From CADCTP01 sp963849885 (lineage in GTDB: Bacteria; Actinomycetota; Actinomycetes; Mycobacteriales; CADCTP01), in NCBI GenBank assembly GCA_963849885.1, contig CAWKIV010000021.1, positions 124,001 through 188,000 on the forward strand: a stretch of DNA of 64,000 bases, written 5' to 3'. A program made the position numbers and the translations under genes. The notes beneath the pieces are model-generated. The model had not been told where the DNA came from. It worked only from the letters and a program-made list of their open reading frames with translations, and searched no databases. Shown here piece by piece: positions 8,502-16,982 of this stretch. Each line of letters begins with the position of its first letter. Positions within the stretch are counted from its first letter, which is position 1.

Positions 8502-9002
8502 ATGGCGAGATGGGAGGACGTGGAGCGGGCCGAGCCCGACTTCGCGGCGCGGGTGCGGCGGCTGTTCGAGGCACACAAGCACAAGACGATGGCGACCCTG
8601 CGCCGGGACGGGTCGCCCCGGATCAGCGGCACCGAGAGCAGCTTCTCCGCCGGCGACCTGTGGGTCGGCTCGATGCCGGGCGCGGTGAAGGCGCTGGACC
8701 TGCGGCGGGACCCGCGGATCGCGCTGCACAGCGGCTCGGAGGATGCCGACGACGCCGACCCGGGCAGCTGGCCCGGTGACGCGAAGCTGGCCGGCCGGGC
8801 GGTGGAGATCACCGACCCGGCCGAGCTGGACGCGTTCTGGCAGGCCTACGACGGCCCGCGGCCGCCGAGCGTGGCGGAGTCGCACCTGTTCCGGGTCGAG
8901 CCGGCCGAGGTGGTGCTGACCCGGGTCGACGCGGCCGAGGGGGTGCTGGTCATCGAGTCGTGGCACGAGGGGAGGGGATACCGCCGGCGCACCCGCGCCT
9001 AG
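8502..9002 (+). CDS. Pyridoxamine 5'-phosphate oxidase-like family protein
   Basis: 166 residues forming a split-barrel flavin/F420-binding fold: HKHKTMATLRRDGSPRISGTES (first strands), then LWVGSMPGAVKALDLRRDPRIAL, the typical PNPOx-like pattern. The C-terminus ends in SWHEGRGYRRRTRA. Members bind FMN, F420 or haem and reduce small molecules; the substrate here is unknown. Start ATG 8502 gives the natural N-terminus MARWEDVERAEPDF. Confidence 0.75.
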   Translation: MARWEDVERAEPDFAARVRRLFEAHKHKTMATLRRDGSPRISGTESSFSAGDLWVGSMPGAVKALDLRRDPRIALHSGSEDADDADPGSWPGDAKLAGRAVEITDPAELDAFWQAYDGPRPPSVAESHLFRVEPAEVVLTRVDAAEGVLVIESWHEGRGYRRRTRA

Positions 9003-9009
9003 CCCCGCA

Positions 9010-9909
9010 CTAGCCCGGCACCGGTGCCGGGTCGGCGAGCCGCTCGGCCAGCGCGATGGCGTCGAAGGGGGCGCGGACCTTGACGTCGTTGTCGAAGTAG
9101 ACGTAGACGTCCCGGGGCTGCGGCGGCGCGGGCGGGGCCAGCGTCCGGCCGTCGGTCGGGGTGCCGCCGGTCCGCCAGCTGCGGATCCGGGCCGCCCAGG
9201 CGTCCAGCGCCGGCGGGTCGTAGCCGCTGACGTAGAGCTCCTCCTCGCCGTGCAGGCGCACGTAGACGAAGTCGGAGCTGACGTCGTGGAGCTTCGGCCA
9301 CTTGCCGGCCGTGTCGGCGACGACGAGCGCGACGTCGTGGGCACGGAGCAGCTCGACGAAGGCCGGGGTCTCGAAGGTGCGGTGCCGGACCTCCAGCGCG
9401 TGCCGCAGCGGGCGGTCCGCGTCGGTGGTGAGCAGGCTGCGGCCGTCCAGCCGCTGGTCGTGCCGGGTGGCCAGGTCCGCGGCGGCGGCGGTGGTCCGGG
9501 GCAGCAGCGCGAAGAAGCGCTCCAGCCGGCCCGGGTCGAAGCCGAGGCTCGGCGGCAGCTGCCAGAGCAGCGGGCCGAGCTTCGGGCCGAGCGCCAGCAC
9601 CCCGGAGGCGAAGAAGTTGGCCAGCGGCGCCTCCACGCCCGCCAGCTTCTTCATGTGGGTGACGAAGCGCGGTCCCTTGACCGCGAAGACGAAGTCGTCC
9701 GGGGTCTCCGCCGCCCACTTCCGGTACGACTCCGGCCGCTGCAGCGAGTAGAAGGAGCCGTTGATCTCCACCGAGGTCATCCGGCGCGACGCATACTCCA
9801 GCTCCCGCCGCTGGGCCAGGCCCTCCGGGTAGAAGACGCCGCGCCACGGCGGATAGCGCCAGCCGGAGATGCCGACGCGCACCTCGCCGGCGACCCGCGC
9901 CTCGGCCAT
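9010..9909 (-). CDS. DUF72 family protein (YecE-like)
   Basis: 299 residues, full length for DUF72, a TIM-barrel family of unknown activity. Hallmarks: VRVGISGWRYPPWRGVFYPEGL at the N-terminus, SVEINGSFYSLQRPESYRKWA, FVFAVKGPRFVTHMKKL and YVYFDNDVKVRAPFDA near the end. It converges with the PNPOx-like gene (7 nt between ends). It is probably a single-gene transcript; nothing nearby indicates its substrate. Confidence 0.85.
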   Translation of the reverse strand: MAEARVAGEVRVGISGWRYPPWRGVFYPEGLAQRRELEYASRRMTSVEINGSFYSLQRPESYRKWAAETPDDFVFAVKGPRFVTHMKKLAGVEAPLANFFASGVLALGPKLGPLLWQLPPSLGFDPGRLERFFALLPRTTAAAADLATRHDQRLDGRSLLTTDADRPLRHALEVRHRTFETPAFVELLRAHDVALVVADTAGKWPKLHDVSSDFVYVRLHGEEELYVSGYDPPALDAWAARIRSWRTGGTPTDGRTLAPPAPPQPRDVYVYFDNDVKVRAPFDAIALAERLADPAPVPG

Positions 9910-9981
9910 GGTTCCTCCTCGGCCGGCGGCATACCCGCCCGGACCGCCGCTCAGGCCTCGCCCGGCCGGCGGACCCGCCGC

Positions 9982-10147
9982 GGGTCGGCCGGGGTCGGCC
10001 GGGGTCGGCCGGGGTCGCCGGGGGTCGGCCGGGTCGGCCGGGGTGCGGGGTCGGCCGGGTTGGCCGGGTCGGCCGTGGTGCGGGGTCGGCCGGGGCCGGT
10101 CGCGGTTGGCCGGGGTCGGCCGGTCGGCCGGGGGTCGGCCGGGTTGG
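9982..10147. repeat. Degenerate GGTCGGCCGG tandem repeats
   Basis: About fifteen copies of a 10-bp unit (GGTCGGCCGG and variants such as GGTTGGCCGG and GGTGCGGGGT) fill most of the non-coding gap between the DUF72 and YrdC-like genes. The unit contains the palindrome CCGGCCGG-like core. No coding frame is convincing. Confidence 0.7.
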
Positions 10148-10192
10148 GGCCACCGCCCGGGCGGGGTCCCGTGTCACCCGCCCGGGCGGAGG

Positions 10193-11074
10193 TCAGGCGC
10201 CGACCGCGGCGTAGTCGCGCCGCGGCAGGCGGTGCCGCGCGTGCGGCCCGAGCGCCAGGTCGAAGCCGAAGCCGTCGACCACGGCGCGGACCGCGTCGAC
10301 CGGCAGCGAGCCGTGCCGCTCCAGCACCAGCCGGCGGCGCCCGCCCGGCCCGGCCGGCAGCACGGTGTGCAGCGCGAGCACGGTCGGCCCGACCGGCGCG
10401 TGCGCCGGGTAGCGGGCCAGCGCGCTCCGCTCGTCCCGGTGCTCCAGCAGCCGGAAGCGCGCGTCGGCGCCGAAGTCGGCCCGCATCCCGGCGGCCCGCC
10501 AGTGCGCCGGCTCGTCGACCGCGGCCGGCAGCTGCCGGGTCCGGCCGCCGACGGTGGTGGCGAGCAGGTCGGTGCCGGCGGCGTGCAGGGCGCGGGCCAG
10601 GAAGTCGGCCGACGGGCAGGCGTGACCGGGCGCGGCCACCTGCACGGTGCGGACGCCGCCGTCCAGCCGGGTGAGGTGGGCGGGGACGCCGGCGGCGGCC
10701 GGCCCGCGCACGGCGACCGGGCCGAGACCGAGCAGCGCGTCCAGCAGGCCGAGCACCTGGTGCGCGGCCAGCGGCGCGGGCAGCCGGGCCCAGTCGAGCA
10801 GCACCGGCAGCCGCAGCGGGGTGGTGGTGACCGCGCTGACCTGCCGCGGCGGCCGGCCGGTCAGCAGGTTGACCGAGCGGACGGTGGTCGCGTCCGGCCG
10901 GGCGGTGAGCGTGTAGACGTTGGCGAACGGGTGGCCGACGACCGCGCCGTCGGCCAGCGCGGTGGCGCCGGCGGCCGCGTCGGCCGGGTCGTCGACGAAC
11001 GACCGGAGCGCGGCCCGGCGGGCCCGGGTCAGCGGCAGGTGGATCACCAGGTCCGCCGGATCGGTGCTGGCCAC
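10193..11074 (-). CDS. Divergent Sua5/YrdC-like protein
   Basis: 293 residues. The segment ADGAVVGHPFANVYTLTARPDATTV followed by VNLLTGRPPRQVSAVTTTP matches the shape of YrdC proteins (nucleotide-binding domain, with a TVYGL-like VYTLT and a KGRP-like TGRPP). A later LHAAGTDLLATTVGG occupies the PSAN-like position. The catalytic consensus is weakened, so it is probably not the main tRNA threonylcarbamoyladenosine enzyme but a paralogue. Start GTG 11074 is preceded by AGGGAGG; upstream frame extension is low-complexity and overlaps the opposite gene. Identity is moderate. Confidence 0.45.
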   Translation of the reverse strand: MASTDPADLVIHLPLTRARRAALRSFVDDPADAAAGATALADGAVVGHPFANVYTLTARPDATTVRSVNLLTGRPPRQVSAVTTTPLRLPVLLDWARLPAPLAAHQVLGLLDALLGLGPVAVRGPAAAGVPAHLTRLDGGVRTVQVAAPGHACPSADFLARALHAAGTDLLATTVGGRTRQLPAAVDEPAHWRAAGMRADFGADARFRLLEHRDERSALARYPAHAPVGPTVLALHTVLPAGPGGRRRLVLERHGSLPVDAVRAVVDGFGFDLALGPHARHRLPRRDYAAVGA

Positions 11075-11333
11075 GCGTCGCCTCCCTCGTCGGCGTGCGG
11101 GGGGTGCTCCCCGCACCCCCTGGGAGCCGGCGGCCGCCGTCCCTGATACCGGCGGCGGGATTGGGTGCCGATTGAGGGATTCCCCCGACGCGCGCCCGGC
11201 CGCGGCGCCGGCATGGTCGGCGTACCGGGTCGGGGAGCGGAGCCGCGTCCCGATCGCGAGCCCGACGGTCCCCCAACCGCGGGCGTCCGCTCCCCGACCT
11301 GTCGCCACCCGCCGTGCTTGCGAGGAGTGCCCC

Positions 11334-12923
11334 GTGCCTGCCCTCACCGCCCGTCGCCCCGGCCGCGTCGCCGCCTGCCTGCTGGCCGCGGCCCTGCTGG
11401 CCGGTCCGCTCGCCGGCCCGACGGCCCCGGCGGCCGCCGCGCCGCCCCCGTCAGCCGCGCTCCCGCAGGTGCACGCGCCCGTCCCGGTGCTCGACTGGAC
11501 CGACTGCGGCGGCGGCTTCCAGTGCGCCACCGCGACCGTCCCGGTCGACTACGCCCGCCCGCGCGGGGCGACGCTGGACCTGGCGCTGATCCGCCGGCCG
11601 GCGGCGGACCCGGCCCGGCGGATCGGCACGCTGTTCGCCAACCCGGGCGGCCCGGGCGGCTCCGGGGTCGACTTCGTCCGGACCGCGCCGCCGCCCGCGC
11701 TGGCCCTCGCCACCCAGCGCTTCGACTTCGTCGGCTGGGACCCGCGCGGGGTCGGCGCCAGCGCGCGGCTGGACTGCGGCCCGGTGGACGGCCCGACGGT
11801 GCTGCCCCGGCCCGGGCGGACCGACGAGGCGGCCTGGATCCGCTACGGCCGCGACTTCGGCCGGTCCTGCAAGGACCGCAACCGGGCCCTGCTGCCGCAC
11901 CTGAGCACCGCGGACACCGCCCGCGACCTGGACCTGCTCCGGCAGGCGGTCGGGGACGCGAAGCTCAGCTACTTCGGCATCTCGTACGGCACGATGATCG
12001 GCTCCACGTACGCCAGCCTCTTCCCGGGCCGGGCCCGGGCGCTGCTGCTGGACGCGGCGGTCGACCCGGAGGTCTACCTGCACCGGCCGCTGGAGGCCCG
12101 GCAGGAGCAGGTCTCGGCGTTCGAGCGGGGGCTGAGCCGCTTCTTCACCGCCTGCGCGCGGGACCAGGTCGCGTGCGCGGGCTTCGGCGGCGCGGACCCG
12201 GAGACCGCGTTCGACGCGCTGGTCGCCCGGGCCGACGCGGCCCCGATCCCGGCCCCGGACGCGCCCGGCGCCCGGCCGGTGACCGGCGACGACATCCTGG
12301 ACGCGGCCGACGAGGTCGTCTACTCGAAGGCGTCCTGGCCGTTCTTCGCGCTGAGCCTGGCCCGGGCGCAGGCCGGGGACGGCAGCTTCCTGCAGCTGTT
12401 CAACCAGCCGAGCCCGTCCTTCTCCGGCGACCTGTCCGTGGTGACCCGGGCGCTGGACCAGGACTACCCGCGGCAGCCGCGGCCGTTCCTCGACGCCGGG
12501 CGCTTCGCCGGCCGGGCCTTCCCGCACTTCGGCTGGCTGTCCGGCTACCTGGAGCTGCCCTTCGGGCTGCTGCCGGTGGAGGCGGCGGAGCCGTTCCGCG
12601 GGCCGTTCCGCAACCCGGCCGCGGCGCCGCCGGTGCTGGTGATCGGGACGACGTACGACACCGCGACCCCGTACGTCTGGGCGCAGCGGCTGACCGCGCA
12701 GCTCGGCAACGCGCGGCTGCTGACCTACCAGGGCGACGGGCACGCCGCGCTGACCGACCTGAACCTCTGCATCATCCAGCACAGCTTCCGCTACCTGGAG
12801 GAGGGCGTGCTGCCGGCGGAGGGGGCGAGCTGCCAGCAGACCACGCCGTTCGCGCAGCCGGCCGGGCAGCGGGCGGCGGGCCGGCCGGCGGTCCGGTGGG
12901 AGGCCGGCGACCGGGTGCGCTGA
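11334..12923 (+). CDS. Secreted tripeptidyl aminopeptidase-like S33 hydrolase
   Basis: 529 residues with an N-terminal signal peptide (RVAACLLAAALLAGPLAGP, Ala-rich cleavage site). The alpha/beta-hydrolase fold has oxyanion loop NPGGPGGSG, nucleophile Ser in FGISYGTMIG, acid Asp in GTTYDTATP and catalytic His in GDGHAAL. A TAP-like C-terminal domain is included. It probably removes N-terminal peptides from extracellular substrates. Start GTG 11334 has GAGGAG about 8 nt upstream. It stands alone between divergent and tandem neighbours. Confidence 0.85.
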   Translation: MPALTARRPGRVAACLLAAALLAGPLAGPTAPAAAAPPPSAALPQVHAPVPVLDWTDCGGGFQCATATVPVDYARPRGATLDLALIRRPAADPARRIGTLFANPGGPGGSGVDFVRTAPPPALALATQRFDFVGWDPRGVGASARLDCGPVDGPTVLPRPGRTDEAAWIRYGRDFGRSCKDRNRALLPHLSTADTARDLDLLRQAVGDAKLSYFGISYGTMIGSTYASLFPGRARALLLDAAVDPEVYLHRPLEARQEQVSAFERGLSRFFTACARDQVACAGFGGADPETAFDALVARADAAPIPAPDAPGARPVTGDDILDAADEVVYSKASWPFFALSLARAQAGDGSFLQLFNQPSPSFSGDLSVVTRALDQDYPRQPRPFLDAGRFAGRAFPHFGWLSGYLELPFGLLPVEAAEPFRGPFRNPAAAPPVLVIGTTYDTATPYVWAQRLTAQLGNARLLTYQGDGHAALTDLNLCIIQHSFRYLEEGVLPAEGASCQQTTPFAQPAGQRAAGRPAVRWEAGDRVR

Positions 12924-12943
12924 CCGGCGTGCCCGATCGGGCA

Positions 12944-12971
12944 GTACGGAGGATCCGTACCCGGTACGGAT
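12944..12971 (+). promoter_or_regulatory. Three GTACGGA half-sites, 10 bp apart
   Basis: GTACGGA (12944-12950), TCCGTAC (12954-12960) and GTACGGA (12964-12970) alternate in direction at exactly 10-bp steps. They form two overlapping perfect palindromes. The block ends 22 nt before the -10 box of the LuxR-ATPase gene, where an activator or autoregulator would bind. Confidence 0.65.
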
Positions 12972-12992
12972 GCCGCACCACCGGGCGGTGCC

Positions 12993-12998
12993 TAGCGT
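12993..12998 (+). promoter_or_regulatory. -10 box of a leaderless transcript
   Basis: TAGCGT lies 7 nt before the GTG at 13006, so transcription would start at or next to the first codon. This supports 13006 rather than 12970 as the translation start of the LuxR-ATPase. Confidence 0.5.
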
Positions 12999-13005
12999 CC
13001 GGAGC

Positions 13006-15820
13006 GTGACTGGAGACCTGGTCGGGCGCACCGACGAGCTGGCGGCGCTGGAGCGGCTGCTGGCCGGTGGTGGCGCCCGATCGGTCTCGGTCACCGGGGA
13101 CCCCGGGATCGGCAAGACCCGGCTGCTGGCCGAGCTGCGCCGCCGCGCCGAGCGGCTGCGCTGGACCGTCCTCAGTGGACACGCGAGCGAGTGGGAGCCG
13201 GCGGCGCCGTACGGGGCGGTGGTGGACGCGCTCGACCCGCTGCCGCCGCGGGCGGCGGACGCGCTGCCGCCGGCGGTGCGGGACGGGCTGGCCGCGCTGC
13301 CGGAGGCGGGACCGGGCCGGCGGCACCGGCGGCACGCGACCGTCCGGGCCGCGCTGGCCGGCCTGGCCGCGGACCGCCCCGTGCTGCTGGTGCTGGACGA
13401 CCTGCACTGGGCGGACGGCGGGACGGTGGAGCTGCTCGCCCACCTGCTCCGCAACCCGGGGCCGGCGCCGGTGCTGCTGGCGCTGGCGTACCGGCCGCGC
13501 CAGGTCGCCGGCCGGCTGGCCGCGGCGGTGGACGCGGCCGCGGCGGCCGGCGGGCTGACCCGCGTCGAGCTGGGCCCGCTCGGCCCGGCGGACGCGGCCC
13601 GGCTGCTCGGTCCGGACGTGCCGGCCGCGGACGCCCGCCGCTGGCACGAGGCCGGCGGCGGCAACCCGCTCTACCTCCGCGCGCTGGCCGGCGCGGTCCC
13701 GCTGCGGGCCGGGCTGGACGCGCTGGACCCGGCCGAGCAGGCGGTGCTGGGGGCGGCCGCGGTGCTCGGCCCGGTCTTCGACCCGGAGCGGCTGCCGGCG
13801 GTCACGGGGCTGCCGGCAGCCGCGGTCGGGCCGGCGCTGGACGGCCTCACCGGCCGCGACCTGCTGCGGGCCGAGGACGGCACCGGGCGGCTGCGGTTCC
13901 GGCACCCGCTGCTGGCCGACGCCGCGTACGGGGAGGCGCCGGCCGGATGGCGGCGGGCCGCGCACGCCCGGGCCGCGGTCGACCTGCGCGCCGCCGGGGT
14001 GCCGCTGGCCGGCTGGGCGCACCACGTCGAGCGGTCCGCCGCGGTGGGCGACGAGCAGGCGGCCGCGCAGCTCGCCGAGGCCGCGGAGGAGAGCCGGTGG
14101 CGGGCGCCGGCCACCGCCGCCCGCTGGTACGGCGCCGCGCTGCGGCTGCTGCCCGCCCGGACCGGGGACGCCGCCCGCTGCGGGGTGCTGCTGGCCCGGG
14201 CCGAGGTGCTCTGCGTGGCCGGCGACCTCGCGGCGAGCCGCGCCACGCTCACCGAGGCCGGCCCGCTGCTGGCCGCGGCCGACCCGCCGACCCGGGTGCG
14301 CGCCAGCGCGCTGGCGGCCCGGGTCGAGCAGTTGCGCGGCCGGCACGAGGAGGCGGTGGCGCTGCTGCACCGCGCGCTGGCCACCGCCCCCGGGGCCGAC
14401 GAGGCGGCCGCGCTGGCGCTGGAGCTGGCCACCGCCGAGCTGCTGCGCGGCGACTTCGCGGCGGCCCGGGCCGCCGCCGCCCGAGCGCTGGACGGGGTCG
14501 GCACCGAGCCGGACCCGCTGCGCCGGGCCGCCGCCGGGGCGGTGGTCGCGCTGGCCCTCTACGCGGACGGCGACACCGCGGCCGCGGCGGCCACCGCGGC
14601 CCGGGTCGGCACCCTGGTGGACGGTCTGGGCGACGCCGAGCTGACCCCGCGGCTGGACACCCTGATGTGGCTGGGCTGGGCCGACCTGCTGCTCGGCCGC
14701 TGGCCGGCGGCGCTGCGCCGGCAGGACCGGGCGCTCGCGCTGGCCCGGGCCACCGGCCAGACCTACCTGCTGACCCGGCTGCTGGTCGGGCAGGGCAGCG
14801 CGCTGCGCTGGGTCGGCCGGCTGGCCGAGGCCCGGGCCTGCTTCGAGGAGGCGTACGCGGCGGCCCGGACGTCCGGCAGCGACGAGCTGCTGGTGATGGC
14901 GGTGGCCATGCTGTGCCGGGTGCACACCTGGCTCGGCGACCTGCCGGCCGCGCTGCGGTACGCCGACCGGACGCTCGAGCTGGCCGGCCGCGGCGGCGGC
15001 TGGTGGGGCGCGCTGGCCCCGGCGGTGGCCGCGCAGGCCCGGCTGGAGGCGGACCGGCCGGCCGGCTGCGCGGACACCATCCGGACCGCGGCCGGCGGTG
15101 CGGAGCTGCCCCGGATCGACCACGGCAGCCGGGCCGCCTGGTACGAGCTGCTGGTCCGGGCCGCGCTCGCGGAGGGTGAGCCGGGGGACGCGGCCGTGTG
15201 GGCGGAGCGGGCCGGCGCGGCCGCGGCCGAGGCGCCGCTGGAGGTCGCCGCCGGCCACGCGGCGCTGGCCACCGCACAGGTCCGGCTGGCCGCCGGGGAC
15301 GCGGACGGGGCGGCCGCGGCGGGTGCCGATGCGGCGGAGGCCTTCGACCGGGCCGGCGACCCGCTGGACGCGGCCCGGGCCCGGCTGGTCGCGGCCCGCG
15401 GCGCGGCGGCGGCCGGCCGGCGGGACGAGGCGGCCGAGGCGCTGGACCGGGCCGGCCGGGACGCGGCCCGGGCCGGCGCCGGGCGGCTGGCCGACGCGAC
15501 CGCGCGGGAGCTGCGCCGGCTGGGCCGGCGGGCCCCCGGCCGGTCGAGCCGGGAGCCGGCCGGCGGGCCGGCGGTGCCGCTCACCCACCGGGAGCGGGAG
15601 GTGGCGGCGCTGGTCGCCCAGGGCCGGACCAACCGGGAGATCGGCGGCGCGCTCTTCCTCAGCGAGAAGACGGTGGAGCGGCACCTGAGCCGGATCTTCG
15701 GCAAGCTCGGGGTGTCCAGCCGGGCCGCGCTGGCCGCCCGGGTGGCCGCCCTCGCGCCCGCGCCCGCCCCGGTCGCCCCGGTCCGTCCCGCCGGCCCGAC
15801 CGGTCGGCGCCGCCCGCTAA
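13006..15820 (+). CDS. Large LuxR-family ATPase regulator (MalT/LAL-like); 3' end uncertain
   Basis: An N-terminal AAA/NACHT-like ATPase begins at LVGRTDELAALERLL, with Walker A GDPGIGKTRLL and Walker B VLLVLDDLHWADGG. A ~500-residue helical-repeat region rich in Ala/Leu follows (TPR-like, a signal or effector platform). The C-terminus is a LuxR helix-turn-helix, LTHREREVAALVAQGRTNREIGGAL then KTVERHLSRIFGKLGV. After that domain the frame stays open to 16941 only by running antisense through the next gene. A TAA at 15818-15820 in the +1 frame is the likely true stop if one base is inserted in the Pro/Ala tail (15760-15817). Three GTACGGA half-sites lie upstream. Confidence 0.8.
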
Positions 15821-16632
15821 CGCCCAGCCGGGCGGTGGGCGACCGCGAGCACGTGCGAGCTGGCGCCGAGCAGCGACGGCTCCGCCTCCACCCGCCGGAT
15901 CGTCCGCAGCAGCCACTCCCGCCGCCGCGGGTCGTCCAGCCACTCGTCCGCGTCCGGCAGCCAGCTGCCCGGGCCCTCCACCGCGAGCAGCGCGGTCAGC
16001 TCGAAGCCGGCCGCGGTCACCTCGGCGGCCAGCTCCTCCGGCCGGGCGAAGTGCGCGGTGGTGAAGCGCCCGGGCAGCGCCTCCGGGTTGCGGTGGATGC
16101 CGGTGTGCAGCCCGCTCTCCACCACGCCGGGCTGGTCGGCCGCCCAGCCCTGCCGGAGCCCGTCGTACAGGCTGGCGAAGCGGCTGATCACCACCCCGGC
16201 CAGCACCCCGCCCGGCCGCAGCACCCGGCGCGCCTCGGCCAGCGCCGCGGCCCGGTCGGCCACCTCGAGCAGGTGGTAGAGCGGGCCGAGCAGCAGCACC
16301 GCGTCGGCCGAGCCGTCGGCCGCGGCGAGCGCGCGGGCGTCGCCGACCGCCGCGGACGCCAGCGGCGCGCAGGCGGCGTCGGCGGCCTGCCGGGCCTGGG
16401 TCACGTGCAGCGGCATCGCGTCCACCAGGTGCACCGTGTAGCCGGCCAGCGCCAGCGGCACCGCGTACGCCCCCGGGCCGCCGCCGACGTCGAGCACCAC
16501 CGCCGGCGCCGGCGGCAGGTGCCGCTCCAGCAGCTCCCAGGTCCGCGCCCACTCCAGCCGGCCGCCCCCGGCGGACAGCCGGGTGTCCTCCTCGCCGCCC
16601 TCGTAGTACGCCCGGACCTCGGAACTCAGCAC
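15817..16632 (-). CDS. Class I SAM-dependent methyltransferase
   Basis: 271 residues. SAM-binding motif I is AVVLDVGGGPGAYAVPLALAGY, the acidic residue comes in VHLVDAMPLHV, and the motif II/post-II region is ADAVLLLGPLYHLLEVADR followed by EARRVLRPGGVLAGVVISRF. The FTTAHFARPEELAAEVTAAGF part is typical of the Methyltransf_11/25 group. The substrate is unknown. Start GTG 16632 is preceded by TACCGT (16640-16645 complement) 7 nt away, a leaderless arrangement; a longer in-frame Gly-rich extension is rejected. The 3' end converges on the LuxR-ATPase. Confidence 0.75.
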   Translation of the reverse strand: MLSSEVRAYYEGGEEDTRLSAGGGRLEWARTWELLERHLPPAPAVVLDVGGGPGAYAVPLALAGYTVHLVDAMPLHVTQARQAADAACAPLASAAVGDARALAAADGSADAVLLLGPLYHLLEVADRAAALAEARRVLRPGGVLAGVVISRFASLYDGLRQGWAADQPGVVESGLHTGIHRNPEALPGRFTTAHFARPEELAAEVTAAGFELTALLAVEGPGSWLPDADEWLDDPRRREWLLRTIRRVEAEPSLLGASSHVLAVAHRPAGR

Positions 16633-16696
16633 GCGGGAAACGGTAGTCGGCGGCGGCCACCGATTTCCGCGACCGCCGGGCGGGTAGGGCTGGTCC

Positions 16697-16882
16697 ATGG
16701 TCATGCCACCGATCGACCCCGAGCCGCCGACGCCGGTCCCGACGGACCCGGTGCCGCCCAACCCGATCGACCCGACCCCGCCGTCCCCGACGCCGGACCC
16801 GCTGAGCCCGCCCACCCCGGACCCGGTGCCGCCGACCCCCACGCCCAGCCCGGCCCCGCCCGTACCGGGTCCGGACATCTGA
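16697..16882 (+). CDS. Possible 61-residue proline-rich peptide
   Basis: ATG 16697 opens a frame of almost only Pro, Asp, Thr, Ser and Val (repeats such as DPTPPSPTPDP). It has no signal peptide or helix and ends SPAPPVPGPDI. It lies in the gap between the divergent methyltransferase and the MFS gene. A weak GGTAGGG precedes it. Low-complexity GC-rich DNA can give such frames by chance; I have no homology for it. Confidence 0.3.
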   Translation: MVMPPIDPEPPTPVPTDPVPPNPIDPTPPSPTPDPLSPPTPDPVPPTPTPSPAPPVPGPDI

Positions 16883-16982
16883 TCCCGGCCACCGGGAAGA
16901 CCGGCCCGGTCCCGGGGAGTTGCGGTCTGCGTCGGGCCTGACAGGTCCGGCCTCCGAGCAGGACCAGCACGGGACAAGGTGC

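Noticed and set aside
15821..16941. C-terminal extension of the LuxR-ATPase after its DNA-binding domain
   Set aside because: It is the antisense of a well-supported methyltransferase gene and has no protein-like composition.
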